A DNA stretch of 45,509 nucleotides from Mariniphaga sp. (GTDB taxonomy: Bacteria; Bacteroidota; Bacteroidia; Bacteroidales; Prolixibacteraceae), in assembly GCA_024636975.1 (NCBI GenBank), contig JAGXGA010000006.1, forward strand, positions 1-45,509, in the 5' to 3' direction. The translations under genes were made by a program, and so were the position numbers. Under the pieces are notes generated by a model. It was not told the DNA's origin. It ran no database searches and saw nothing but the letters and a program-made list of their open reading frames with translations. Shown one piece after another: positions 17,330 to 26,195 of the stretch (position 1 is the stretch's first letter; each line of letters opens with the position of its first letter).

Positions 17330-18784
17330 ATGAGATTAAACACGTTTTGCTATTTACTGCTCGTGGTACTTGCGTTTAATTCATGTAAAAATGAGGTGCC
17401 AGTTGAAAAACATCGTGTAGTTATCCTTACCGATATGACACATGATGACGGCAATTCTTTCATCCGATACCTTTATTATGCTCCCTGGTTCGATCTGGAG
17501 GCGTTGATTATAACCAACCAGTTGCCCGATTTTAACTACAATGATGAAGGGCCATGGAAGAAGGCCACAGGCATACTTGATGCCTATAAGCAGGAATTGC
17601 CTCAATTGCGAAAACATGACCCGGATTTTCCGGATTATGAAGATTTAAAGGCTGTTACAAAAAGGGGAAGGGGAACTATCCCCATTATCTGGCTTACCAA
17701 TTCTTTGGAGTTTAAAAACCATATAGCCGATCGTTATGTGGAAAGTTCCTGGGATTCTGTGTATTTTCACGACTGGATAGGTGAAGGGTTGAATCCTCAT
17801 GGAGAAACAAAAGATTCGGAGGGAAGCGAATATTTGCAGGAAGTTTTCGATAAGGACGATGACCGGCCGATTTATGTACAGGCCTGGGGCGGGCCCATTA
17901 CCTTTATTCAGGCGCTTTACAGGTACAGGCAACGGCAGGGGCCGGAGAAGTTTGAAAAGCTGTTGTCGAAACTGCATGTATACGGTATCCTTTTCCAGGA
18001 CATCACCTTTGATTACCTGATTGATCTGCAAAAAGTGAAAGAGCTGGACTGCACAAATTTCGGAACTGCAACCTTTACGTACGAAGGCGAAAGAGCCACT
18101 CCGCGTTGGTTACTGCATGATGGAGGTCATTTCTGGCGTTATGTGGGTGGTTCAGACCCTGTGATGCTGCGCAGCGAAGTGAATGGTCACGGGCCTATGT
18201 CGGATATATACGATAACGGAGGTGAAGGCGACACTCCTTCTTTTCTTTACCTGTTAAGTTCAGCATTGGGATTAAATAACCCTGAAGATCCCGGACAAGG
18301 AAGCTGGGGTAATATGTTTTACCCGATGGGCAACGATTTTCCGGAAGGTTATTACCATACCTGCTTTCACGACAGGGGTGAGCTTGAACGATGGATTCCC
18401 GATGCGAAAAAAAGTTTTCAGAACCGGCTCCAATGGTCGGTAAAAGAACCGTTAGAGGTGAATCATGAACCGGTAGCAGCTATTAATGGTGATAAAAGTA
18501 ATCGTATATTGTCATTGAATGTACAACCGGGAGAAGAAGTGAAGTTGGATGCATCCAAATCTTTTGATCCCGATGGTGATGAAATACATTATAATTGGTT
18601 TCGCTATGATGAGGCGGATTCATACCTGGGCAGCTTTGAAATCAGTAATCCGGAAGATGCTTTACAGGCCTTTATTGTTCCTGACGATATCGCTTCTGGT
18701 AACATTCACCTGGTGCTGGAAGTACATGATGCAGGGTCACCCGATTTGGTGGCTTACCGGAGGGTAATTTTAAAAACAAAATAA
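17330..18784 (+). CDS. DUF1593 nucleoside-hydrolase-like lipoprotein, copy A
   Basis: A 484-residue lipoprotein (AFNSC, Cys19). Residues about 28-330 are a DUF1593 (PF07632) domain with a nucleoside-hydrolase-like fold: VVILTDMTHDDGNSFIRYLYY keeps D35, D39 and D40 of the metal site, followed by LEALIITN and PIYVQAWGGPITFIQALY. The C-terminal residues about 370-484 form a beta-sandwich with a PKD-like start (VKLDASKSFDPDGDEIHYNW), as usual in this family. Family members are annotated as cellulose-binding or nucleoside-hydrolase-like with no settled reaction. It pairs with copy B at 20085; copy A has TDMTHDD where copy B has TDGESDD, so the two may differ in activity. Confidence 0.88.
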   Translation: MRLNTFCYLLLVVLAFNSCKNEVPVEKHRVVILTDMTHDDGNSFIRYLYYAPWFDLEALIITNQLPDFNYNDEGPWKKATGILDAYKQELPQLRKHDPDFPDYEDLKAVTKRGRGTIPIIWLTNSLEFKNHIADRYVESSWDSVYFHDWIGEGLNPHGETKDSEGSEYLQEVFDKDDDRPIYVQAWGGPITFIQALYRYRQRQGPEKFEKLLSKLHVYGILFQDITFDYLIDLQKVKELDCTNFGTATFTYEGERATPRWLLHDGGHFWRYVGGSDPVMLRSEVNGHGPMSDIYDNGGEGDTPSFLYLLSSALGLNNPEDPGQGSWGNMFYPMGNDFPEGYYHTCFHDRGELERWIPDAKKSFQNRLQWSVKEPLEVNHEPVAAINGDKSNRILSLNVQPGEEVKLDASKSFDPDGDEIHYNWFRYDEADSYLGSFEISNPEDALQAFIVPDDIASGNIHLVLEVHDAGSPDLVAYRRVILKTK

Positions 18785-18794
18785 AACAATGATT

Positions 18795-18882
18795 GCCACA
18801 GATTCACAAATTCAAAAAATAGGAGAAGAGATAATGATTTCAAAACAAATTTTATCAATCTTATACTCTGTGAATCTGTGGC
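18795..18882. repeat. Inverted repeat with CCACAGATTCACA ends
   Basis: GCCACAGATTCACA at 18795-18808 is perfectly complementary to TGTGAATCTGTGGC at 18869-18882, separated by 60 bp of AT-rich DNA. It fills most of the 151-bp gap between DUF1593 copy A and nucleoside hydrolase B. I recall CCACAGATT-type inverted repeats as dispersed elements in many bacterial genomes, so this is probably a small non-coding interspersed element rather than an operon-specific site. It could form a stem in the transcript. Confidence 0.75.
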
Positions 18883-18935
18883 TATCAATCTTTAATTTAA
18901 GTATGTGTGGCTTTAAAAAAAATTAAATTTAATGT

Positions 18936-19982
18936 ATGAAAAGAATGACAAATAATTATGTAAGGGCAAACAGAATATTTCTGCTGTTATTATTGCCTGC
19001 AGTTTTCTTTTATTCCTGTAACCTGATAGAAGGATCAAAGATTCCGGTGGTGTTTGATACCGATGCCAACAACGAGGTGGATGATCAGCATGCACTGGCA
19101 TACCTGCTGTTTAATGGCGATCACTTTGATGTGGAAGGGGTGACAGTGAATGCTACAAGTGCTCCTACAGGCTATTCCGATGAATCGGATGTGAGCGATC
19201 ACTATGAAGAAGCTAAACGGGTGATGCAGCTTTGCGGGGAACTTTACGGGAAAATTCCCCTGTTGACCGGTGCCGACGGATCGTATGAGGAAATAAAGGA
19301 CAAAATTGGATTACCCTCTTTTGATGGCCATGAGGCAGTTGATTTTATTATTGAGCAGGCAATGAAGGAAAGAAGTCAGAAATTGGTTTTGCTCCCTGTA
19401 GGAAAGCTTACCAATATTGCCCTGGCATTAAGAAAAGAACCTGCAATTGCCGACAGAATAAGGATTGTATGGCTGGGGTCCAATTATCCTGATCCGGGGG
19501 AGCACAACCAGGACTGGGACATCGAATCGATGAATTTTATCCTGGATGTGGATGTACCTTTTGAAATGGTTACTGTACGAAGTGGACAACCATCGGGAAC
19601 TGCTGCTGTTATGGTTTCGAAAGCGCAAATTATGCATCGTATGCCGGGTAAGGGTCCTGAAATTTCAGTATCGGTAACGGGCCGCAATGGTGGCGAATTC
19701 AACAATTTTGGTGATTATTCAGCCAATCTGTTTGAAACTTATGGCATGTGGGGAAATCCTCCGGGGCGTGCCTTGTTTGATCTGGCTGCTGTTGCCATTG
19801 TAAAGAATGGCGCCTGGGCTGAGCACAAAGAAATACCCGCTCCGGTATATGTGAACGGTAATTGGGTGGAACGTCCAAATAACCCAAGGAAAATTATCGT
19901 TTGGGAATGGTTCGATGTTTATGGAATCATTAACGATTTTTTTGTTACAATGGATGATTACGAACTCGTGAAAGTGGATTAA
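18936..19982 (+). CDS. Nucleoside hydrolase lipoprotein, copy B
   Basis: A 348-residue IUNH-family protein with a lipoprotein signal (VFFYSC, Cys28). The metal/ribose site is VVFDTDANNEVDDQHALAYL, with D41, D43, D49 and D50. LVLLPVGKLTNIALAL and the VWLGSNYPDPGEHNQDWDIESMNF block follow in the expected order, and the C-terminal FDLAAVAIV supplies the late metal-site Asp of the family. Its DTDANNEVDD motif differs from the DTDxGxDxDD of copies A and C, so it is a separate subfamily rather than a recent duplicate. Start: the first ATG is used; in-frame ATG at 18945 is possible. Likely an envelope riboside hydrolase. Confidence 0.9.
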   Translation: MKRMTNNYVRANRIFLLLLLPAVFFYSCNLIEGSKIPVVFDTDANNEVDDQHALAYLLFNGDHFDVEGVTVNATSAPTGYSDESDVSDHYEEAKRVMQLCGELYGKIPLLTGADGSYEEIKDKIGLPSFDGHEAVDFIIEQAMKERSQKLVLLPVGKLTNIALALRKEPAIADRIRIVWLGSNYPDPGEHNQDWDIESMNFILDVDVPFEMVTVRSGQPSGTAAVMVSKAQIMHRMPGKGPEISVSVTGRNGGEFNNFGDYSANLFETYGMWGNPPGRALFDLAAVAIVKNGAWAEHKEIPAPVYVNGNWVERPNNPRKIIVWEWFDVYGIINDFFVTMDDYELVKVD

Positions 19983-20030
19983 ACAGCTTTTATTGCTGCT
20001 TGCCGGTATACTTAATTAACGGACTGGCTT

Positions 20031-20038
20031 TATATTTG
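20031..20038 (+). promoter_or_regulatory. Possible internal -7 element
   Basis: TATATTTG matches the Bacteroidota -7 consensus TAnnTTTG exactly, 47 bp before the DUF1593 copy B start. I find no TTTG at the expected 19-21 nt upstream, so it may need an activator or be chance. It would give copy B, the GH5 fusion and GH9 their own transcript. Confidence 0.35.
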
Positions 20039-20084
20039 CAGCAGAAAGCTTTTAGAATTGACTGAAATTAAAATTTGTATTTAA

Positions 20085-21398
20085 ATGAAAATCAGTTGGC
20101 GTGTTTTATTATTTGTTTTGTTTTGGGGAAGTAGTGTATTTTCAGAAGGTTTTGCTGCGAAGGCGCAGGAAGTTGTAAAGCCAAGAACAATTGTTACCAC
20201 AGATGGGGAAAGTGATGATAAATGCTCATTCGTACGGTTTATGCTTTACACTACCGATTTTGATGTGGAGGGATTAATTTACACCAATTCGATGTGGCAC
20301 CTCAAAGGCAACGGTACACAATGGATGCACAATTATATTGATGAGTATTCCAAAGTATATAATAATTTGATGGTTCATCATTCCGGCTATCCGACTGCTG
20401 ACTTCCTGAAATCACGCCTGTACGTTGGGCAAATGGATGAAGTTGGGCTGGCTTCAGTTGGAGAAGGAAAGGATACTCCCGGTTCCGATCGTATTGTGGA
20501 AGTGTTGCTTGACGATGATCCGCGACCGATATGGCTGCAAGCCTGGGGTGGATTGAACAATATTTGCCAGGCCTTTTACCGCATTAAAACCTCCCATCCC
20601 GACCAGGTTGAAAAGGTCAGTCAAAAGGCCCGGGTATATGCCATTGCTGAGCAGGATGATTTGAAAGAGTGGCTGCAAAGAGAAATGCCTGATGTGATGT
20701 ATATTCTGAACGGAGTGCAGTTCTGGCGTGTAATTGCCTATTCATGGGACAGGAGGAATCCGATGCAGGAGCATGAAATTTATACAGAGAAGTGGCTGAA
20801 GGAAAATATAAAATCAAAAGGACCGCTGGGGCGTTTGTATGAACGGCAGCTGATGGAAGAAGGCGATTCCCCGGCATTTTTTCATTTAATGAAAACTGGC
20901 CTGCGCAGTCATGAGAATCCGGCATGGGGAGGCTGGGGTGGCCGGTTTGAACAACATGGACCTGGAAATTTCTGGCGCGATGCAAAGGACGACGGCGATA
21001 ATACAAAACCTTTATGGCGTTTTATTGTGCCTATTTCTGAAGATTTTGCCGCACGTATGGACTGGTCGGTAAATGATGAATATGATGACGCAAATCATCC
21101 CCCTGTTGTTAAGATTAAGCAAGGTGAAGAATTTATTGTAAAAGCCGGTTCCAAAGTAAAACTGAAGGCTTCTGCCACCGATCCTGATGATGATGAACTG
21201 ACAACCAGGTGGTGGCAGTATCACGAGGCAGGAAGTTATGAAGGTAAAGTTGAAATAGATAAGCCTGAAAAAGGAAAAATCAAGTTGAGCATCCCGCAGG
21301 ATGCATCAGGAAAAACAATTCATTTGATTTTTGAAGTAAAGGATAATGCAATTCATCCTTTTACAAGATATAAACGAATTGTATTGAATGTTGAATAA
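20085..21398 (+). CDS. DUF1593 nucleoside-hydrolase-like protein, copy B
   Basis: A 437-residue secreted protein with a signal peptide ending near AAKAQ. DUF1593 domain at about residues 32-320: RTIVTTDGESDDKCSFVRFMLY keeps D40, D44 and D45; then FDVEGLIYTNSMWHLKGNG, RPIWLQAWGGLNNICQAFYR and VMYILNGVQFWRVIA. Residues about 345-437 form the beta-sandwich C-domain (KVKLKASATDPDDDELTTRWWQYHEAGSYEG). This is closer to the family consensus than copy A. Its stop codon overlaps the start codon of the GH5-nucleoside hydrolase fusion by one base (TAATG), so the two are translationally coupled and probably work together. Confidence 0.9.
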   Translation: MKISWRVLLFVLFWGSSVFSEGFAAKAQEVVKPRTIVTTDGESDDKCSFVRFMLYTTDFDVEGLIYTNSMWHLKGNGTQWMHNYIDEYSKVYNNLMVHHSGYPTADFLKSRLYVGQMDEVGLASVGEGKDTPGSDRIVEVLLDDDPRPIWLQAWGGLNNICQAFYRIKTSHPDQVEKVSQKARVYAIAEQDDLKEWLQREMPDVMYILNGVQFWRVIAYSWDRRNPMQEHEIYTEKWLKENIKSKGPLGRLYERQLMEEGDSPAFFHLMKTGLRSHENPAWGGWGGRFEQHGPGNFWRDAKDDGDNTKPLWRFIVPISEDFAARMDWSVNDEYDDANHPPVVKIKQGEEFIVKAGSKVKLKASATDPDDDELTTRWWQYHEAGSYEGKVEIDKPEKGKIKLSIPQDASGKTIHLIFEVKDNAIHPFTRYKRIVLNVE

Positions 21399-23398
21399 TG
21401 ATTTATATAATTGATAGCACATTTAAGCCGCTACTGAAGATCATTTGTTTTTTTTTATTGCTGTTTGCATCTGAGGTTGCATTCACTCAGGAAGTGATGC
21501 ATGTTAAAGGAAAGAATTTGTATGATCCCTGTGGAGAACATGTTGTTTTACGCGGAGTAAATGAAATGTTCATCTGGGCAGATGATATTACAGGTCAGCA
21601 AATCCTGCCTGAAATTTCAAAATCAGGGGCCAATGTGGTGCGGATTGTCTGGTTAAGTAACAGGGAAAATGAAAAGGCCACTCCGGCAGACCTCGATAAG
21701 GTTATTTCAGAATGCATCCGGAACAAAATGTTACCCATGCCCGAATTGCATGGAGCAACCGGAAAATGGGACAAACTTCAGGAGCAGGTTGATTACTGGA
21801 CAGACCCGGAAGTGGTCAGGGTTTTAAAAAAGCACGAACCCTATCTGCTTTTGAATATTGCCAACGAAGTGGGTGACCATTCCATTGATACGAAAACTTT
21901 TTTGGAAGGGTACAATGAGGCTGTAAATAAAATTAGAGCTACAGGTTTACGTTGCCCTTTAATTATTGATGCGTCCGGTTGGGGTCAGGATTTGAACATT
22001 TTAATGGAGACAGGACCCAGCCTGATTGAAAACGATCCGCTAAATAATCTCATGCTTTCGGTTCATATGTGGTGGCCGGCCGATGATGGTTCAACCGGAA
22101 GGATTGTGAAAGGGATTGAAGAAGCTGTGAAGATGGACCTGCCACTTTTAATTGGAGAGTTTGCTCCTATGGGTGTGGGATGCAAACAATCCATTGATTA
22201 CAGAACCATTATGGAAATGTCACAGAAACACGAAATCGGATGGCTGGCATGGTCATGGGGAGCAGTTCGCAATGGCGATTGTCATGAAATGGATATGACT
22301 GCCGGAGAAAAGCGGGGCATGTTCGATGGTTTGCATGGTTGGGGTAGGGAAGTGGCCGTTACTGATCCAAACAGCATTGCCAATACATCTAAAAAGACGT
22401 ATTTTCTTGAAAATCTAATGTGTCCGGCAGATGGGCATACTGAAAAAATAATATTTGATACCGACATGGGCTCCGATTGCGACGATGTGGGCGCACTGGC
22501 ATTGCTTCATCATTATGCTGATTTGGGAAAGGTTGAGATTTTGGGGTGCATTTACAGTTCGGGAAAAGTTCCATTTGGCGCAGGAATAGTTGAAGCCATT
22601 AACATTTGGTACGGGCGGCCCCGGATTCCTGTAGGGGCATATCATGGAATCGAAGTGGGCGATCCTATTGATAAAATGCTGGCAGAAAAATTGGTGAAGG
22701 ACAGAACCAGCTTCAAAAACAGAATAATACACAATTCAGATGCGATTGAACAAACACTTGTCAACCGTCTCATACTTGCCAGCCAGGAAGACCACAGTGT
22801 AACCTACATCACGGTTGGCCACACAAAAGGTCTTTATGAACTGCTGGTTTCCGAATCTGACGAGATTTCACCTCTTACCGGAGCTGAACTTGTCGAAAAG
22901 AAAATAAAACGCTGGGTGGCGCTTGGTGCCTTGAATGCAAATAATAAAGAAAGACATTACACCAGAGACTGGAATTTCTTTTTTAACGAAACGGCTACTT
23001 ATTCAAAATACCTGGTGGAAAATTTCCCCCGTCCGGTTTTCTATGTTGATGGCGGTTCGGAGGTACATACTGGCAAAACGCTTAAATATACTAGTCCCGG
23101 AAATATCGTACGCACGGCTTACCGCGATTGGTTGTGGAATGTAGAGAAAAAGACCCTTGATGATCAGCGTCCAAGCTGGGATTTGGTAACTGTGTATTTT
23201 GCAGTTGAAGGTATGGGCGAATTTATGGAAAGTGCAGGCAATGGCTGGCTCGATTTTGATATCGAAAAAGGATGCCTCTGGAATTCAGGAGAAAACCATC
23301 TTGAGCAAACCTTCATTCAGCAGAAGGAAGGGACAAATGAGCGCTTTGCAGATTACCTGAATGAATTGATTTCAACAGAACCTAAATTAAAAAGATAA
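21398..23398 (+). CDS. GH5 glycosidase-nucleoside hydrolase fusion, exported
   Basis: A 666-residue secreted two-domain enzyme. After a signal peptide (residues about 12-31), residues 32-335 are a GH5-type (cellulase/mannanase) TIM barrel with acid/base E157 in LLNIANEVGD and nucleophile E254 in LLIGEFAPMG; VVRIVW, SVHMWWP and GWLAWSWG fit the beta-strands. A short linker with PADGHTEK leads to a complete nucleoside hydrolase domain (about 349-666): IIFDTDMGSDCDDVGALALL with D354, D356, D362 and D363, VTYITVGHTKGLYELL and WVALGALNANN. The frame is continuous, with no stop or shift at the junction. Catalytic residues of both halves look intact. Fusion implies that a glycan cut and ribosyl (or similar furanosyl) hydrolysis act on the same substrate. 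Coupled to DUF1593 copy B by a TAATG overlap. Confidence 0.9.
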   Translation: MIYIIDSTFKPLLKIICFFLLLFASEVAFTQEVMHVKGKNLYDPCGEHVVLRGVNEMFIWADDITGQQILPEISKSGANVVRIVWLSNRENEKATPADLDKVISECIRNKMLPMPELHGATGKWDKLQEQVDYWTDPEVVRVLKKHEPYLLLNIANEVGDHSIDTKTFLEGYNEAVNKIRATGLRCPLIIDASGWGQDLNILMETGPSLIENDPLNNLMLSVHMWWPADDGSTGRIVKGIEEAVKMDLPLLIGEFAPMGVGCKQSIDYRTIMEMSQKHEIGWLAWSWGAVRNGDCHEMDMTAGEKRGMFDGLHGWGREVAVTDPNSIANTSKKTYFLENLMCPADGHTEKIIFDTDMGSDCDDVGALALLHHYADLGKVEILGCIYSSGKVPFGAGIVEAINIWYGRPRIPVGAYHGIEVGDPIDKMLAEKLVKDRTSFKNRIIHNSDAIEQTLVNRLILASQEDHSVTYITVGHTKGLYELLVSESDEISPLTGAELVEKKIKRWVALGALNANNKERHYTRDWNFFFNETATYSKYLVENFPRPVFYVDGGSEVHTGKTLKYTSPGNIVRTAYRDWLWNVEKKTLDDQRPSWDLVTVYFAVEGMGEFMESAGNGWLDFDIEKGCLWNSGENHLEQTFIQQKEGTNERFADYLNELISTEPKLKR

Positions 23399-23400
23399 CT

Positions 23401-26103
23401 ATGAAACAAACCGCTGCAATAGCATTGATATTCGTTATTTCTCTTAGCAGGACATTCGCAGATGCCGGTGGAGGCGGAGATCTAATAAAGGTTTCACCGG
23501 TAACTGATAAAATATTGATGCTTCACCTGAAAGATGGCCACATAGATACATACGGTACCTGGGAATCGGTGCAGGATAATGTGCTTTACCACGATCCGAC
23601 AGATTTGGAAGAAGTGACCCAAATGAAGAATTATTTGCTGACCAGCCCGGATGATAAAAATTATTCTTCCAACAGGAATCCGGTAAACATTGGGCGAAAA
23701 TCGAAAGGACTGGAATATCAGGGCGGAGACATTGATCCGCCATACATATGGCAACACTGGATTTACATTGAATTGTCCCATGCATTGCAACAGGGGAAAA
23801 CATATACTTTAAAACTCAGGAACATTGGCGGTAATAGTTCAGTTACCTTCACTTACGATGTGGACCAACTTCATTCGGAAACAGTGCATGTGAATATGGT
23901 GGGATTTCCCGAACAAGGACCAAAGTTTGCCTACCTTTCACATTGGATGGGTGAATTTAATACACCAGTGCATGTTGGCGGTGGACTTAACCTTGATGAT
24001 AAAGCCGGTGCTGAATTCCGAATTATTGAATATAACTCGGGTGAGACAGCCTTCTCAGGAACCATTGCCAAAAGAATGGACAAAACCTTTAAGGAAACAA
24101 ATAGTGATGATTTTCCGGGCGGAAATTATACCAATGCCGATGTGTGGGAATGCGATTTCAGTGCGTTTACCAAACCGGGAGAATACATTGTTGCGGTAGA
24201 TGGAATTGGTTGTTCGTTTCCTTTTGAAATAGGAAATGATGTAACTCGTGAAGCATTCTATTACGCCATGAAAGGCCTCTTTTGGCAGCGGCAGGGTATT
24301 GTAAAGGAGATTGAACCCGATTCGGTATACCCGAGAGCTCATCATCCTGACGACATTGTGTGGCTTTTTGATAAGAAATGGATAATGGATACCGGTTACG
24401 ACGAATCAAAATTTGATACCGCATCACCACGGATAAGAGGCGTATGGGGGCACTATTATGATGCGGGCGACTGGGATGGTTATACCCATCATAACCGGGT
24501 TCCTGCTCACCTGTTGCTTCTTTATGATTTGGCACCCTCTAAATTTTTGGATGGGGATGTAAATAACCGTTACAAATTGCATAAAGATGATGAATGGATT
24601 AAAGAGGGAAGGAATGGGATACCTGATTTGCTCGATGAAGCTTCATGGCTTGTTAATTTTCATCGCAGGGCCCGTCAGGTCATTATGGAACGAGGTGGCT
24701 CCGGCGGTGTTCCGGGATATGTAGGTCGCGATGCCATACCTCACAGCAACCGTATACCTGCATGGGAAGATACGCGTAAATGGTATTTGTCGGGCGAAAA
24801 CCCATTGGCTACTTTTTGGTATGCTGGTCATGCTGCGTATCTTGCTGTCAATTTAAACCAGTGGTATAAGGCAAATGGCAAAAGTGGAAACCATAGGGAG
24901 TCGGCAGATTGGTTGGCTGAAGCACTAGAAGCCTGGAAATGGGCCAATTCCAAAACAATTGAATCCAACGAAGGCAGGAGAGTAAAAGGTTATGCAGCTG
25001 CCTGCCTTTACCGGGCCACCGGAGATGTTAAATACCAGAAAATGTTTGAAGAATACTGGAAATGGGAACCCAACAAGTCGGATGGTGAAATAGCAGGGGT
25101 AAACATCTGGGATGTATCAGCAGCAGTAATCGCTTTAATTCCATCGGAGACTCCGGATTTAAATAAAGAATTACAGGCAGGTTGCAGGGCACATATAGTG
25201 GACAGGGCTGATGAGCGTGCTGCCGAAGTACTTGCGAACGGATACCGTAATGGGATGACCGATAATCAGTTTTTGCAGCTGGGGGCCTTCTCTACTGCAA
25301 GAACAACTACGCTGGCAGTGGCTCATAAGCTTACCGGGAATGCTAATTATTTGAATACCATACAGAATATTGTGAATTATGTTTTGGGTGGCAATCAGCT
25401 CAATATGACATATCTTTCAGGATTGGGCGAGCGGTCGGATAACTGGCTTTTTCAACCCAGTGCATATTTGGTAAGCAATAAAAACAGCATGGTTTATACT
25501 CCGGAAAACTATCCGGGGCAAACCAGTTACTTTGGCGGTACCGGACTGGCAAGTCAATACTGGCAGAACAAGGGAACATGGAAGTGGTCGGAATATTTTT
25601 CCCGGCTTGCTGCTTATCCTCAGGCTGCTGAACCACCAAGTGTCTGGCCCGGCGCTGAGCAGAAATTCGAAAACCGTTACAGTATACAGGGGGGAGAATT
25701 TACCATCCATCAGCAAATGAACCACATGATTTTCTCAATGGGTTACCTCAAAGCAATGAACAGTGAAGCCAGTGATGAATTCACACTGGACGCAAGACCT
25801 GAGGTAGAATTGAACCTGGTTGATGGACATCTTTTTGCAAATTCGGGTTGCTGGCTGTCAGCAAATGCCTCTGATAATACGCGCAGAGTGGAATATTATT
25901 ATGATTGGCGTTTCATTGGAGAAAGCATTGATAAAGAAAATAATTTCCTGCTTTTTTGGACGCCCGGGTTGAACGATGAAACAAAAGTGCTTATAACTGC
26001 TGTTGCTTATAGTAATAAAGGGCGGAAATCAGTTCCTGCAACAGATGGTGAAAAACATATAATGGTTTCGTCATATGAAGAATGTGGTGCAGAACAGGAA
26101 TAG
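23401..26103 (+). CDS. GH9 endoglucanase-type glycosidase
   Basis: A 900-residue secreted protein (signal peptide ends near TFADA). About residues 30-150 is a beta domain; 155-280 is the CelD N-terminal Ig-like domain (VHVNMVGFPEQGPKFAYLS to GEYIVAVDG). The GH9 (alpha/alpha)6 catalytic domain covers about 285-780: YYDAGDWDGY with D354 and D357 as catalytic-base aspartates, IPDLLDEASWLVNF, VLGGNQLNMTYLSGLG, and a late GGEFTIHQQMNHMIFSMGYL where E766 is the probable general acid. The C-terminus is another Ig-like module. It starts 2 bp after the fusion gene, so they are cotranscribed. GH9 enzymes cut beta-1,4-glucans and related chains; the real substrate may differ. Confidence 0.88.
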   Translation: MKQTAAIALIFVISLSRTFADAGGGGDLIKVSPVTDKILMLHLKDGHIDTYGTWESVQDNVLYHDPTDLEEVTQMKNYLLTSPDDKNYSSNRNPVNIGRKSKGLEYQGGDIDPPYIWQHWIYIELSHALQQGKTYTLKLRNIGGNSSVTFTYDVDQLHSETVHVNMVGFPEQGPKFAYLSHWMGEFNTPVHVGGGLNLDDKAGAEFRIIEYNSGETAFSGTIAKRMDKTFKETNSDDFPGGNYTNADVWECDFSAFTKPGEYIVAVDGIGCSFPFEIGNDVTREAFYYAMKGLFWQRQGIVKEIEPDSVYPRAHHPDDIVWLFDKKWIMDTGYDESKFDTASPRIRGVWGHYYDAGDWDGYTHHNRVPAHLLLLYDLAPSKFLDGDVNNRYKLHKDDEWIKEGRNGIPDLLDEASWLVNFHRRARQVIMERGGSGGVPGYVGRDAIPHSNRIPAWEDTRKWYLSGENPLATFWYAGHAAYLAVNLNQWYKANGKSGNHRESADWLAEALEAWKWANSKTIESNEGRRVKGYAAACLYRATGDVKYQKMFEEYWKWEPNKSDGEIAGVNIWDVSAAVIALIPSETPDLNKELQAGCRAHIVDRADERAAEVLANGYRNGMTDNQFLQLGAFSTARTTTLAVAHKLTGNANYLNTIQNIVNYVLGGNQLNMTYLSGLGERSDNWLFQPSAYLVSNKNSMVYTPENYPGQTSYFGGTGLASQYWQNKGTWKWSEYFSRLAAYPQAAEPPSVWPGAEQKFENRYSIQGGEFTIHQQMNHMIFSMGYLKAMNSEASDEFTLDARPEVELNLVDGHLFANSGCWLSANASDNTRRVEYYYDWRFIGESIDKENNFLLFWTPGLNDETKVLITAVAYSNKGRKSVPATDGEKHIMVSSYEECGAEQE

Positions 26104-26195
26104 GCTAACCCGCTGGGTTATTAATATGCAGATTTCTTTTTTTTATGAAGGAAGAAGATGTTAAAGAGCAAAACTTTATTTTTAAATACAGATAA

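Noticed and set aside
26106-26120. TAACCC-GCT-GGGTTA hairpin after the GH9 gene as a terminator.
   Set aside because: Six-base stem with a three-base loop and no T run directly after it; too weak to call.
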